A stretch of DNA of 64,000 nt from Halostella limicola (GCF_003675875.1 NZ_RCDI01000002.1:560786-624785), one strand, 5' to 3'; counted from the stretch's first letter, positions 7,862-17,000 are shown. Notes: generated by a model from the sequence alone, not told the origin. Translations and numbers: made by a program.

Positions 7862-9511
7862 CTACTCCTCCGTTTTCCCGTCCCGCCGGTCGCGCTCTCG
7901 CGCGTCCGCATCGCGGTCGGCGGGGTCGCCGTGACCGCCACCGCCGGGCGTCCGAACGGTGACAGTCGTCTCCGCGGACACGTCGACGGTCGCCTTCGCG
8001 GGCACGCGCTCGCCGCCGACGAGGTTCTCGCCGGTCGCGCCGTCCCCGCCGCCGGCGACGCCGCGCGGGCGGGTGCGCCGGCGCTCGGTGAGCAGGGACA
8101 CCGTCGCGTCGCGCTCTACGGTGAGCGAGCGTTCGAGGCCGAGACCGCCGCGGTGCTCGCCGTCGCCGCCGGTTCCCGGGCGGAGGGCGTAGCGCTCGAC
8201 GCGGAGCGGGTACTCCGCCTCCAGCACCTCGACGGGGGTGTTCAGCGTGTTCGTCATGCCGACCTGCACGCCGTCCGTCCCGTCGCCGGCGGCGGTCGCG
8301 CCCGCGCCGCCGCCGATGGTCTCGTAGTACGCGAAGTCGCCCTCGCGCGAGCCGACGATCAGGTTGTTCATCGTGCCCTGGCCCTGCGCCGGGGCGCGCT
8401 CCGGGACGGCCTGCGCCAGCGCGGCGAAGACAACGTCGGTGACGCGCTGGCTGGTCTCGACGTTGCCGCCGACGACGGCGGCCGGCGGTCGGGGGTTCAG
8501 GAGCGACCCCTCGGGCGCGTCGACCGTCACGGGGTCGTAACACCCCTGGTTCGGCGGGATCTCGGGGTCGGTGAGACAGCGCACGACGAAGTAGACGGCG
8601 CTTTTCGCCACCGCGAGCGGGGCGTTGATGTTGCCGGTCACCTGGTCGGCCGTCCCCGAGAAGTCGACCCGAATCTCGGTGCCGTCGACGGTGACGGCAA
8701 CCCTGATCGGCACGTCGTCCTCGGTCACGCCGTCGCCCTCCATCGCGTCGCGGGCCTCGTAGGTCCCGTCCGGTATCTCGGCGATCTCCGCCTCGATCCG
8801 GTCCCGTGAGTAGTCGATCACGGCGTCGAACGCGTCGAACAGCGTCTCGCCGTGCTCGTCGAGCAGGTCACCCAGGCGCTCCTCTGCCCGGTCGTGGGCG
8901 GCGAGTTGCGCCCGGAGGTCGGCCCGGCGCTCGTCCGGCGTCCGGACGTTCGCGAGGAAGAGGTCCAGCACGTCGTCGTTTATTTCGCCGTCGCGGACGA
9001 GGCGGACGCCCGGCAGGCGGACCCCCTCCTCGTAGATCTCCCGCGCGCCGGCGGGCATGCTGCCGGGCGTCGACCCGCCGACGTCGGCGTGGTGGGCGCG
9101 CGAGACGGCGTAGCCGACCACCTCGTCGCCCTCGCTGTCCCCGCCATCGCTCGCCCCGTCTCCCCCGCCGGGCGCGAGCGGCGAGACGAGCGTCACGTCC
9201 GGCAGGTGCGTGCCGCCCGCGAACGGGTCGTTGAGGGCGTACACCTCGCCCGGTACCGGATCCTTCTCGGCGATGGCGTCGACGGCCTCGGGCATCGCGC
9301 CGAGGTGGACCGGGATGTGCTCGGCCTGCGCGATCATCCGACCGTCCGCGTCGAATAGCGCCGTCGAGCAGTCCTGGCGCTCCTTGATGTTCGGCGAGTA
9401 CGCGCCGCGGATCAGCACCTGACCCATCTCCTCGGCGACGCCCTCCAGCTGGTTGCGCAGGATCTCCAGCGTGACCGGGTCGACCCGGCTCTCGGTGTCG
9501 CTCCCGGTCAT
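7862..9511 (-). CDS. hyuB: hydantoinase/oxoprolinase subunit B (HyuB-like)
   Basis: This 549-residue protein belongs to the hydantoinase B/oxoprolinase family, which pairs with HyuA for ATP-dependent opening of cyclic amide rings (5-oxoproline, N-methylhydantoin, or carboxylation of related substrates). It begins 'VDPVTLEILRNQLEGVAEEMG', contains the family segment 'LNDPFAGGTHLPDVTLVSP', and has 'FSGTADQVTGNINAPLAV' in the middle, followed by 'PGGGGHGDP' near the end, all typical. The start ATG overlaps the hyuA stop as ATGA, so the two are co-translated as subunits of one complex. The exact substrate cannot be deduced; oxoprolinase, hydantoinase and acetophenone/acetone carboxylase subunits all share this fold. 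Confidence 0.9.
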   Translation of the reverse strand: MTGSDTESRVDPVTLEILRNQLEGVAEEMGQVLIRGAYSPNIKERQDCSTALFDADGRMIAQAEHIPVHLGAMPEAVDAIAEKDPVPGEVYALNDPFAGGTHLPDVTLVSPLAPGGGDGASDGGDSEGDEVVGYAVSRAHHADVGGSTPGSMPAGAREIYEEGVRLPGVRLVRDGEINDDVLDLFLANVRTPDERRADLRAQLAAHDRAEERLGDLLDEHGETLFDAFDAVIDYSRDRIEAEIAEIPDGTYEARDAMEGDGVTEDDVPIRVAVTVDGTEIRVDFSGTADQVTGNINAPLAVAKSAVYFVVRCLTDPEIPPNQGCYDPVTVDAPEGSLLNPRPPAAVVGGNVETSQRVTDVVFAALAQAVPERAPAQGQGTMNNLIVGSREGDFAYYETIGGGAGATAAGDGTDGVQVGMTNTLNTPVEVLEAEYPLRVERYALRPGTGGDGEHRGGLGLERSLTVERDATVSLLTERRRTRPRGVAGGGDGATGENLVGGERVPAKATVDVSAETTVTVRTPGGGGHGDPADRDADARERDRRDGKTEE

Positions 9512-11520
9512 GCGTCTCCCCCCGTGAGGACGAGCGCGCCGTCGGAGCGCACCTCGGCGTCCCACGCCGGCGGAACGACCACGGTGCTCTCCGCCTGCTC
9601 GACCACCGCGGGGCCGCCGACCGTCCGCCCGGTCGGCAGCGCCGAGTGGGCGTAAACCGGCGTCTCGCGCGCCGCGCCGTCGCCGAACCGCGCCTCGCGG
9701 CGGTCGGTCAGGGCCTCGCCCGCCGCCTCGCGCTCGGCGGCGGGACCGCTCCGGGCGGCCGTCGCCGTCGCGCGCAGGTTCACGAGGTCGACCGGCTCGT
9801 CCATCCGGTAGCCGTACGTCGACTCGTGGGCGTCGTGGAAGCGTTCGGCGGCGCGGGCCGGGTCGAACGATCCCTCGACGTCGACGGCGAGTTCGAAGCT
9901 CTGGCCGGCGTAACGCAGGTCGGCCTGCCGGCGGACGACGCTCGACGCCGGGTCGCGGGCGTCGGCGAGCACCTCTTGCTCGAGGTCGGCGTACAGGTCG
10001 TCGACCCGGTCGGGGTCGGTGTCGCCGAGCGCGACGCGGTGGGTCCGGACCGCGTCGTGCTTCTCGTCGGCGGCGAGGAGGCCGTACGCGGAGAGGACGC
10101 CCCCCGCCGTCGGGACGACGACCGTCCCGACCCCGAGGTCGGCGGCGAGCGCCGCGGCGTGCATCGGCCCGGCCCCGCCGAACGCGACGAGGCCGAACCG
10201 CCGCGGGTCGTGCCCGCGCTCGACCGTCGCCGAGCGGATGGCCCGCGCCATGTTCGCGTTGGCGACGCGGTAGACCCCCCGCGCGGCCTCTACCGGGCCG
10301 TCGAGGCCCGCCTCGTCCGCGAGGGCGGCGAGCGCGTCGTGGGCGGCGTCCGCGTCGAGCGAGAGCTCGCCGCCGAGCTCCGTGCTCTCGCCGACGTAGC
10401 CGAGGACGAGGTTGGCGTCGGTGACGGTCGGCTCCGTCCCGCCTTTCCCGTAGCAGGCGGGACCCGGCTCCGCGCCGGCCGAGCGGGGGCCGACGCGGAG
10501 CGCGCCGCCCTCGTCGACCCACGCGATAGAGCCGCCGCCCGCGCCCACGGTCGTCACGTCGACCATCGGCGTTCGGACGGGCCGGCCGTTGATCTCCGCG
10601 TCGGTCGTGCGCTCGGCCTCGCCGTCGCAGACGAGGCTCACGTCGCTGGACGTGCCGCCCATGTCGAAGGTGACGAGCCCGCGGAGGCCGCGCTCGGCGA
10701 CCAGTTCGCCCGCGGCGGCGCTCGCGCCGACGACGCCCGCCGCGGGGCCGGACATCGTCGTGGTCACGGCGTTCTCGCGGACGGTCTCGGCATCGGCGAT
10801 CCCGCCGTTTGCCTGCATGACGAGCGGTTCGGGCAGCCCCGCGTCGACGGCCTCGCTGGTGAGCCGGCCGAGGTAGCTGTCGATCGTCGGCGTGACGTAG
10901 GCGTCGACGACCGTCGTCGACGCCCGCTCGTACTCGCGGAACTCGGCGAGCACCTCGTGAGAGGCCGAGACGGGCGCGTCGAGCTCCGCTTCGAGGATCT
11001 CGGCGACCCGCCGCTCGTTCTCGGCGTCGGCGTACGCGTGGAGCAGACACACCGCGACGCTCTCGGCGCCCGACTCGCGGACCGCCTCGGCGACCTCGTG
11101 GACGGCCGCCTCGTCGACCGGCTCCTCCACGCCGTCGGGGGTCGCCCGCTCCGGCAGTTCGAAGCGGCGGCGGCGCGGCACCAGCGGGTCGGGCCGCCGC
11201 GCGTCGAGGTCGTAGAGGTCCGGCCGGTCCTGTCGGCCGATCTCCAGCACGTCGCGGAACCCCTCGGTCGTGACGAGCGCCGTCCTCGCGCCCGTCTCCT
11301 CCAGCAGGGCGTTGACCGAGACGGTCATCGCGTGGGTGAACTCGTCCACCGCGGACGGATCGATCCCCGCTTCGTCGCAGGCCGTCCTGACGCCGTTCAT
11401 GACGCCGACGCTCTGGTCGGCGGTGCTCGGGACCTTCGCCGTGACGATGCCGTCGCCGGTGGCGAGGACGACGTCGGTGAACGTGCCGCCGACGTCCGCG
11501 CCGAGTCTGACCCGCGTCAT
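9508..11520 (-). CDS. hyuA: hydantoinase/oxoprolinase subunit A (HyuA-like)
   Basis: This 670-residue partner of the following HyuB starts at ATG 11520 with the family's nucleotide-binding strand 'GADVGGTFTDVVL', an actin/ASKHA-fold phosphate loop. It then has 'DEFTHAMTVSVNALLE' (N-terminal domain) and 'FDMGGTSSDVSLV', the second phosphate-binding motif, at about residues 280-300. 'AFGGAGPMHAAALAADLG' and a C-terminal beta domain complete the family architecture, and length is normal for HyuA. Together with HyuB it should hydrolyse ATP to drive opening or carboxylation of a small cyclic substrate in the cytoplasm. An upstream GTG/ATG extension in the same frame is rejected because it is Arg-rich and non-conserved in character. 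Confidence 0.9.
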   Translation of the reverse strand: MTRVRLGADVGGTFTDVVLATGDGIVTAKVPSTADQSVGVMNGVRTACDEAGIDPSAVDEFTHAMTVSVNALLEETGARTALVTTEGFRDVLEIGRQDRPDLYDLDARRPDPLVPRRRRFELPERATPDGVEEPVDEAAVHEVAEAVRESGAESVAVCLLHAYADAENERRVAEILEAELDAPVSASHEVLAEFREYERASTTVVDAYVTPTIDSYLGRLTSEAVDAGLPEPLVMQANGGIADAETVRENAVTTTMSGPAAGVVGASAAAGELVAERGLRGLVTFDMGGTSSDVSLVCDGEAERTTDAEINGRPVRTPMVDVTTVGAGGGSIAWVDEGGALRVGPRSAGAEPGPACYGKGGTEPTVTDANLVLGYVGESTELGGELSLDADAAHDALAALADEAGLDGPVEAARGVYRVANANMARAIRSATVERGHDPRRFGLVAFGGAGPMHAAALAADLGVGTVVVPTAGGVLSAYGLLAADEKHDAVRTHRVALGDTDPDRVDDLYADLEQEVLADARDPASSVVRRQADLRYAGQSFELAVDVEGSFDPARAAERFHDAHESTYGYRMDEPVDLVNLRATATAARSGPAAEREAAGEALTDRREARFGDGAARETPVYAHSALPTGRTVGGPAVVEQAESTVVVPPAWDAEVRSDGALVLTGGDA

Positions 11521-11718
11521 CGACGTGCGCCGCGCTCCGTCGCGACCGCGTCCCGCTCGGCCGAGGGCTGCTCCGGTGCGCGGCGAGCGCCGCGCGCGAG
11601 GGGTGTGCTCATGGTTCGTTCGACGGCGACGGGACTGGTATAACCCACGGCCCGTGGCTGTGCGCGGCCGGCACACCCGAACGCCCGCCTTTTACGTGTG
11701 AATCGTCTATCGGAACCC

Positions 11719-12354
11719 ATGAGCCAACAGCAGGAGGATGCCGCCATCACGGTGTTCGCCGACTACGTGTGCCCGTTCTGTTACCTCGGGCGCGAGTCGC
11801 TGCGACAGTATCAGGACTCGCGAGACGAGGAGCTCGAAGTCGACTGGCACCCGTTCGACCTGCGGGCGCAGAAGCGCGACGAGAACGGCGAGATCGACCA
11901 CGACGTCGACGACGGCAAGGACGACGACTACTACTCGCAGGCCCGGGAGAACGTGAAGCGCCTTCAGGAGCAGTACGACGTGGAGATGGTCCAGGAGCTC
12001 GTCACCGACGTCGACTCGCTCGACGCGCAGGTCGTCTCCTACTTCGTGAAGGAGCACTACCCCTACGAGACGTGGGCCGAGTTCGACGAGTCGGTGTACG
12101 ACGCGCTCTGGAAGGACGGCCGCGACATCGGCGACGCGGACGTGCTCGTCGAACTGGCCGACGAGGCCGGCGTCGACCCCGACGAGGTCCGGTCGGCGCT
12201 CGACGACGACACGCTCCGGAGCGAGGTCGAGGAGCAGTTCCAGGTCGCCCACCAGCAGGGGATCACCGGCGTCCCAACGTTCGCGTACGACGGCCACGCC
12301 GCCCGCGGCGCGGTCCCGCCCGAGCAGCTGGAGCGGCTGGTCGAAGGCGCGTAG
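11719..12354 (+). CDS. DsbA-family oxidoreductase (FrnE-like)
   Basis: This 211-residue thioredoxin-fold protein has the CxxC motif C-P-F-C-Y near the N-terminus in 'VFADYVCPFCYLGRESL' and a cis-Pro region 'GITGVPTFAYDG' near the end, with a helical insertion between them. This matches the FrnE/2-hydroxychromene-2-carboxylate-isomerase branch of DsbA-like proteins. There is no signal peptide, so it acts in the cytoplasm, probably as a thiol-disulfide oxidoreductase or glutathione-like (in haloarchaea gamma-glutamylcysteine) dependent enzyme. ATG 11719 is preferred over an upstream start at 11698 because a 'CTTTTAC' box at about 11690-11696 would place transcription at the ATG. Divergent from hyuA. 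Confidence 0.85.
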   Translation: MSQQQEDAAITVFADYVCPFCYLGRESLRQYQDSRDEELEVDWHPFDLRAQKRDENGEIDHDVDDGKDDDYYSQARENVKRLQEQYDVEMVQELVTDVDSLDAQVVSYFVKEHYPYETWAEFDESVYDALWKDGRDIGDADVLVELADEAGVDPDEVRSALDDDTLRSEVEEQFQVAHQQGITGVPTFAYDGHAARGAVPPEQLERLVEGA

Positions 12355-12480
12355 TCCCCGTTTCGACGCTGTCCTCGATGCCCGGCTCCTGACCGCCGAC
12401 CGGCGACCTGACCGCTCGTCGCTCGACGAGAAGAGAACCGGTCGCGCAGTCGATGCGTTACCGCGGGGCCGACGCGAGCG

Positions 12481-12855
12481 TCAGCCCTCGATCTCGATGG
12501 TCTTGCCGCGGGTGGTCGCGCTCTCGGTGGTCGGGAGGGTCACTTCGAGGACGCCGTTCCGGTAGGCCGCGGCGATCTCGTCCTCGTCGATCTCTTTGGG
12601 CATCCGGAAGCTCCGGTGGTAGGTCTTCTTGCGGCCGCGGCTCGCGTCCTCGTGTTCGGCCGCGACGTTCAGGCGGCCCTCGTGCCAGCTGACGTCGATC
12701 TCGTCGCGCTCGAAGCCGGGCATCTCAACGCTGAGGACGAACTCGCCGTCGTCCTCGTACAGTTCCACGTCGTTGTCGCCTGTACTACCGAACAGCTGGG
12801 TGGGCAGGTTCAGGCCTCGCGTCCAGGAGCTGACGGGACTGGTCGGCAGGGCCAT
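12481..12855 (-). CDS. Hsp20/alpha-crystallin small heat-shock protein
   Basis: This 124-residue protein carries the alpha-crystallin domain: 'VELYEDDGEFVLSVEMPGFERDEIDVSW', the central 'RSFRMPKEID' and 'AAYRNGVLEVTLP', which contains the A-x-x-x-N-G-V-L signature of the family. The short N-terminal arm (about 25 residues) and C-terminal tail ending 'TIEIEG' supply the usual oligomerisation I-x-I. It acts as an ATP-independent holdase in the cytoplasm. An AT-rich promoter with 'TTTATTTA' lies at about 12890-12897, leaving a leader of some 10-15 bases. Convergent with the DsbA-like gene. Confidence 0.93.
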   Translation of the reverse strand: MALPTSPVSSWTRGLNLPTQLFGSTGDNDVELYEDDGEFVLSVEMPGFERDEIDVSWHEGRLNVAAEHEDASRGRKKTYHRSFRMPKEIDEDEIAAAYRNGVLEVTLPTTESATTRGKTIEIEG

Positions 12856-13040
12856 GACGCATCACCCAGTCGTCACTAGACTCGCGGTTCTAAATAAATC
12901 TTCGGTAAAATACAGCCAGGTGCGAGCGGTGAAATAGACCAACTTCCTGCGGTTTTCGATACAGTCCCCCCAACGGATATCCGACGCGGTCGATTTCGGC
13001 GAGGTATTTAAGTCTTTGGACGATCAACGATCGGACGGCC

Positions 13041-13304
13041 ATGGAGTCCACGTGGCTCTACGCGGCGCTGTTCGCCCTCGTCGCCGTACAGTTGGCCGCG
13101 ATATACCTGAACCTGACCGCGCGGCGAGACACGAAGCGAGAGGACGGGTCGGTAGCGGCGTCCGCGGACGCCGTCACCTGTCCCGACTGCGGGGCGGAAA
13201 ACGAGCGCGAGTATCGGTTCTGTCGGCGGTGCGTCGGCGAGCTTCCGGGGTCCGCGCCGCTCCCGGCCGGCGGCGGCGCGCCCCGGGGGCGGCGGATGTT
13301 CTAG
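13041..13304 (+). CDS. small membrane-anchored zinc-ribbon protein
   Basis: This 87-residue protein has one transmembrane segment (about residues 5-25, 'LYAALFALVAVQLAAIYL') and then a zinc ribbon with CPDC (about 49-52) and CRRC (about 64-67). It belongs to the large class of haloarchaeal single-span zinc-ribbon proteins of unknown function. A 'TATTTAAG' box at 13005-13012 sits 28 bases upstream of the ATG, giving a leaderless transcript. Its stop overlaps the convergent 66-residue gene by 4 bp. Confidence 0.8.
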   Translation: MESTWLYAALFALVAVQLAAIYLNLTARRDTKREDGSVAASADAVTCPDCGAENEREYRFCRRCVGELPGSAPLPAGGGAPRGRRMF

Positions 13305-13501
13305 TTCGGTCGGTAGTCCACCCTGTCGACCGTTCGACCGACGCGGTCGCCGCCGAAGAGGCGGTCGAACACCCACAGGACGGCGAGGAACGGCGCGAGG
13401 GGGATCAGCAGCAGCGCCGTCCCCGCGGCCAGCACGTAACCGATCAGGCTCATCTCCGCGTTCGGCTCCGATTCGGACGGTTCGGTTACGCTTCGGGGCA
13501 T
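13301..13501 (-). CDS. small single-span membrane protein
   Basis: This 66-residue hypothetical protein has a polar, Ser/Glu-rich N-terminus (1-16), a hydrophobic span of about residues 18-45 ('SLIGYVLAAGTALLLIPLAP' and on) and a basic tail. This looks like a widespread haloarchaeal family (I recall it as DUF7535, without checking). Function unknown. Convergent and overlapping by 4 bp with the zinc-ribbon gene. Confidence 0.75.
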   Translation of the reverse strand: MPRSVTEPSESEPNAEMSLIGYVLAAGTALLLIPLAPFLAVLWVFDRLFGGDRVGRTVDRVDYRPN

Positions 13502-13568
13502 ACACGCGTTTCTACGGGCTCGCGAACGAAAAATTTCCCGCCGGTCGTCCCGAACGCTGCGGCGGCCG

Positions 13569-13718
13569 TCAGATCCGGTCGCCGGCGTACGACAGGGTCA
13601 GCTCCTCGGCCTCGTAGATGTTGATCAGTTCGGTGAGTATCTCGTCGTACGATTCGTCCTCGACGCGGAGGTCGTCGAGCCGTTCGAGCGTCTCCTCGTC
13701 GAGGTGGACCTGGGGCAT
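13569..13718 (-). CDS. small antitoxin-like protein (CopG/RHH-like)
   Basis: This 49-residue protein starts 'MPQVHLDEETLERLDDL', has an acidic 'ESYDEILTELINIYEAEEL' helix and ends 'YAGDRI'. A short beta strand followed by two helices is the layout of ribbon-helix-helix antitoxin-type proteins, and very similar short proteins are common in haloarchaea. No adjacent toxin (PIN, RelE) is present, so it may be an orphan. A TTAAGTCC-type box lies about 27-35 bases upstream on the minus strand (13745-13753). ATG 13718 is chosen because the longer in-frame extension is Arg/Ser-rich and antisense-like. Confidence 0.7.
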   Translation of the reverse strand: MPQVHLDEETLERLDDLRVEDESYDEILTELINIYEAEELTLSYAGDRI

Positions 13719-14016
13719 AGGCGATCGGAGATCGATCGGTGACGGACTTAAGCTCCTCGCCGCCGAGCCCCGGAACCGCACGACGCGGAGGCCCTCACCG
13801 TCCGCGCTTGCGCTTCGAACCGACCGCTCTACCGATAGTGACCGCCGCCGTCCGCGGCGCCGGCGACGCGTCGGCACCGGAGCGTACCCGTGAGGACTGT
13901 GATCGAACCGGGGCCGTCGTCCCGCCCGTATCTCCCCCAATCCTTTTGCGGAACCCGACTCGATAGAGGGTACGGTTAGTCCGATTCGGACGATGCCGGA
14001 CCACCGAGAGACACAG

Positions 14017-14517
14017 ATGACTGACAACGACAGCCGCGACCGAGGGATCCTCACGCCGGCCGACAGGGCGTTCCTCCGCGGCGACGCAACCCACGAGAGC
14101 GACCAGTCGGCGTACGACGCCCGGTACCGCATCCGCAAGCGCCTGCGGGACGCGGTGCTCGACCTCGCGCTCCTGTTCGAGCGGATGGAACCGCGCGACC
14201 GCGACCGGGTGTTCGCCGACGAGGCGCTGGACGAACCGCTCGTCGACGCGCTCGCCTTCTTCTACCTCGGCGTCGGCGCGGGCGACCGGTCGCGGAAGGC
14301 GACGTTCCTCGAAGCGATCTACCGCGCCGAGCGCCGCCGCGCCGACGGCGAGTGCCACGTCAGCGCCACGTTCGAGGTGGAGCGGACCGCCGCCGCCGTG
14401 GACGACGCGCTAGCGAAGATCGCGGAGGGCGCGTACCAGGAGCTATCCGAAGAGGAACTGCGTGCGTTCGCCCACTACTGCGGGGAACGCGGGGACGTGC
14501 TCGACGACCTCAGATGA
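14017..14517 (+). CDS. conserved hypothetical haloarchaeal protein, mainly helical
   Basis: This protein of about 166 residues begins 'MTDNDSRDRGILTPADRAFLRG', followed by 'YRIRKRLRDAVLDLALLFERM' and 'DALAFFYLG', with a C-terminal helical part. The opening resembles a family of haloarchaeal proteins that I remember only as uncharacterised, possibly with an HTH-like fold. No membrane segment or catalytic motif is visible. An ATG at 13993 would add eight residues; 14017 is preferred from the likely conserved beginning. Its last 8 bp overlap the 3' end of psmB, which is convergent. Confidence 0.75.
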   Translation: MTDNDSRDRGILTPADRAFLRGDATHESDQSAYDARYRIRKRLRDAVLDLALLFERMEPRDRDRVFADEALDEPLVDALAFFYLGVGAGDRSRKATFLEAIYRAERRRADGECHVSATFEVERTAAAVDDALAKIAEGAYQELSEEELRAFAHYCGERGDVLDDLR

Positions 14518-15226
14518 CGTCGTCGAAGTCCTTGTGGCCCTGGATGTCGACGCCGTCGCCGGTGATCTCGGCGAGGTAGACGCCGTTACCGGAGCCGGTG
14601 TCGCGCTCCGCGGCGCTGTGAATGCTGCGGGCCGCGATGGTCTTGGCTTCCTCGTTGGAGAGACCTTCCTCGTACTCCTGTTCGAGGAGGCCGTAGGCGA
14701 CCTGCATGCCGGAGCCGGTAACGGTGTAGTCGTCCTTGACGACGCCGCCGGCGGGGTCGATGCTGTAGACGTGGTGGCCCTCGTCGTCGACCCCGCCCAG
14801 AATCGGGTGGATCGCGAAGAAGGGGCCGCCGCGGGCGAAGTTGCCCGCGAGCGTCGCTAGCGCGTGGATGCTCATCGGCTCGCCCCGGCGCGCCTCGTAG
14901 AGGTTCGACTCCGCGCGGAGGCTGCTGATGAACGACTGCGCGCCGCCGACCGAGCCGACGAGCGTCAGCGCGGCCGTGGGGTGGATCTGTTCGACCTTCT
15001 GGACGTTCTTGTTCGAGACGAACCGGCCGCCGAGGCTGGCGCGCATGTCCGTCGCGACGATGACGCCGTCCGCGGTCGTCAGCCCGATCGTCGTCGTCCC
15101 CGTCTTGTTCACGTTGTCGAGGTCGTCCATCGTCAGGGAGTTCGTCGGCGTCTCGCCGATCTCGGGCTCCCGAGCGCCGGACAGACCGTCGTCGATGCCG
15201 CCGTCGGTGGTGAAGTTGTCGTGCAT
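14510..15226 (-). CDS. psmB: proteasome subunit beta (20S core peptidase)
   Basis: This 238-residue beta subunit has a propeptide of about 41 residues ending at K-T-G, after which the N-terminal nucleophile Thr begins 'TTTIGLTTADGVIVATDMRA'. The catalytic-centre Asp and Lys equivalents lie in 'ATDMRAS' and in the following strand, and 'GSGMQVAYGLLEQEYEEGLS' is typical of archaeal beta subunits. It assembles with alpha rings into the 28-subunit peptidase fed by PAN/Cdc48 ATPases and ubiquitin-like SAMP tags. The ATG overlaps the psmA stop by one base (TAATG), so the two are translationally coupled. Confidence 0.97.
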   Translation of the reverse strand: MHDNFTTDGGIDDGLSGAREPEIGETPTNSLTMDDLDNVNKTGTTTIGLTTADGVIVATDMRASLGGRFVSNKNVQKVEQIHPTAALTLVGSVGGAQSFISSLRAESNLYEARRGEPMSIHALATLAGNFARGGPFFAIHPILGGVDDEGHHVYSIDPAGGVVKDDYTVTGSGMQVAYGLLEQEYEEGLSNEEAKTIAARSIHSAAERDTGSGNGVYLAEITGDGVDIQGHKDFDDVI

Positions 15227-15978
15227 TATTCGTCCTCCTCCTCGGCTCCTTCGAGGAGGTCGAGTTCGCTGAGGTGGGCCTCGACCCGGTCCTCGTCGAG
15301 TTCGTCGTACTGCTCGGTCTCGACGTCGACCGTCGCGACGCCGACGCCGGACGGTTCGAACGAACCGTCCTTGACCGAGGCGAGGGCTTCGAGCGCGAGG
15401 TCGATCCCCGCGTCGAGGTCGGCGCCCTCCTCGTAGTTCTCCTCGAGGTGTTCCTGTATCTCGCCGCGGTCGCGGCCGACGGCCAGCGCCTTCCACTCGT
15501 TGGGGGTGCCGCTGGGGTCGGTCTCGAACAGGCGGGGTTCGCCGTTCTCGACGCCGGCGATGAGCAGCGCGACGCCGAACGGGCGCGCGCCGCCCGTCTG
15601 CGTGTACTGCTGGATGTGGTCGGTGACGTTCTTTGTCAGCGTCTCGACCTCGATCGGCTCGCCGTAGCGGATCTGGTTGACCTGCGCCTGGCGCCGAGCG
15701 AAGTCGATGAGCTGGCGGGCGTCGGCCACGTGGCCGGCGCTCGCGATGCCGACGTGGTCGTCGGCCTTGTGTAGCTTCTCGATGCTGTTCGGCTCCATCA
15801 GCCGCGAGCGGAGCTGCTTGTCGACGACGAGAACGACGCCGTCCGCGGTCCGGACGCCGATGCTCGCCGTGCCGCGCTTGACCGCTTCGCGGGCGTACTC
15901 GACCTGGTACAGGCGACCGTCCGGGGAGAAGATGGTGATCCCCCGGTCGTAGGCCTGCTGTTGGTTTTGTCCTTGCAT
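15226..15978 (-). CDS. psmA: proteasome subunit alpha
   Basis: This 250-residue alpha subunit has the gate-forming N-terminal helix with 'AYDRGITIFSPDGRLYQVEYA', the alpha-subunit signature. No Thr nucleophile is exposed, and the tail is the acidic C-terminus usual in haloarchaea. Alpha rings form the gate and docking surface for the regulatory ATPases. It is the first gene of a psmA-psmB operon; in some other haloarchaea the two are unlinked. The 200-bp leader region before 15978 is shared with the 3' end of the next minus-strand gene upstream. Confidence 0.97.
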   Translation of the reverse strand: MQGQNQQQAYDRGITIFSPDGRLYQVEYAREAVKRGTASIGVRTADGVVLVVDKQLRSRLMEPNSIEKLHKADDHVGIASAGHVADARQLIDFARRQAQVNQIRYGEPIEVETLTKNVTDHIQQYTQTGGARPFGVALLIAGVENGEPRLFETDPSGTPNEWKALAVGRDRGEIQEHLEENYEEGADLDAGIDLALEALASVKDGSFEPSGVGVATVDVETEQYDELDEDRVEAHLSELDLLEGAEEEDE

Positions 15979-16181
15979 GATAGAAAGCCGTGGTGACCTT
16001 CACCTCGGGTTAAGGCGGGGTCGTTCAAGTACCTTTTGTCTAAGCTGGCTAACTCGGCCGCGCGGTTAGGGCGGTTCCGGCTAACTGCGCGAACCGGCGT
16101 CCGGCCGTTGCACACTCCGACTCCCAGAACCAAAAGCCCTCGATTGCCTGCAAACCTGACCTGTACGGACGCGGAACCGAC

Positions 16182-16841
16182 CTACCTCGTGCGCCGGTTC
16201 GCGGCGAGGTACTCCTCCAGCAGGGACGGGAAGTCCCGGCCCTTGAGGTAGCGCAGGCCGAAGTCCTCCGCCCAACTGATGATCCCCGTGTCCTCCGTGA
16301 CGACGCCCGCGTCGAGCTCCCGCGCGAGGATCAGGAGGTCGAAGTCCTCCCGGGAGTCGAGCACGCCCTGCCGGAGCGTCCGGCGGTACTCCTCTCGCAG
16401 GTCGGAGATGACCGCGTCCGCCTCGGTCATGTAGTCGTGGTCCTCGACGGGGTCGCCGCCGGACTCCTCGGCCTTGCGGACGGCCTTCTCGGAGACGCGC
16501 AGTCCCTTGTCGACCCGGTCGCTCATCTCGTCGATGAAGCCGTACACGATCTCGGCCGGGATCATCACCTCGTAGCGGGCCGGGTTCTTCTTGATCACCC
16601 AGGTGTTGAGCTTCGAGATCACCGCCTGGTCGACGTCGCGGTCCCGGAGCATCACGTCGACCTCGTCGTACACCGACGGCGGGATGTAACAGGAGATATT
16701 GAGGTCGAGTTTCGCCTCCGCAACCATGTCCAGCACCCTGTCAAGCGTCTCCTCGACGTCCTCCCCCTCTCGCCGTATCTCGTCGGTCAGCAGCGCCGAG
16801 GTGTCGAGCACGAACCGCTGCTTGAGCGGGTGGTCGACCAT
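16182..16841 (-). CDS. RNA ligase partner protein, PIN domain
   Basis: This 219-residue protein has a PIN-like fold: it opens '[13 protein letters not shown]' with the first catalytic-type Asp, has acidic residues at '[15 protein letters not shown]' and ends '[20 protein letters not shown]', the closing Asp cluster. It matches the archaeal 'RNA ligase partner' family, always found next to the homodimeric RNA ligase that here lies divergently at 17001. It may be an endo- or exonuclease producing or trimming ligase substrates; activity has not been inferred beyond the fold. ATG 16841 gives the expected N-terminus. Confidence 0.88.
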   Translation of the reverse strand: MVDHPLKQRFVLDTSALLTDEIRREGEDVEETLDRVLDMVAEAKLDLNISCYIPPSVYDEVDVMLRDRDVDQAVISKLNTWVIKKNPARYEVMIPAEIVYGFIDEMSDRVDKGLRVSEKAVRKAEESGGDPVEDHDYMTEADAVISDLREEYRRTLRQGVLDSREDFDLLILARELDAGVVTEDTGIISWAEDFGLRYLKGRDFPSLLEEYLAANRRTR

Positions 16842-16979
16842 CGATCGACCTTCGGGGCGCGTGGTAATATGTCTCACGGACGACCGGACGGCGGACCGAC
16901 GAGCGACGCGCCATCGATCGGCCGCGGACGAGGAGCGCGGCCGCGCCGCGTCCCGGCGGCCGTCGTCACGCTTTTCGTG

Positions 16980-16998
16980 CATGCTATTCTCTAGCATG
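16980..16998. promoter_or_regulatory. 19-bp inverted repeat between TATA box and RNA ligase start
   Basis: CATGCTATTCTCTAGCATG has perfect 7-bp arms around a TTCTC spacer and ends two bases before the ATG of the RNA ligase gene. A TATA-like CTTTTCG lies at about 16969-16975, so the repeat spans the likely transcription start. It could be an operator or, if transcribed, a 5' hairpin hiding the start region. The divergent PIN gene begins 140 bp away. Confidence 0.6.
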
Positions 16999-17000
16999 AC

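Noticed and set aside
7862-11050. Long in-frame extension of hyuB across hyuA
   Set aside because: The upstream part is Arg-rich antisense-like reading of hyuA; the ATG overlap at 9511 is the natural start.
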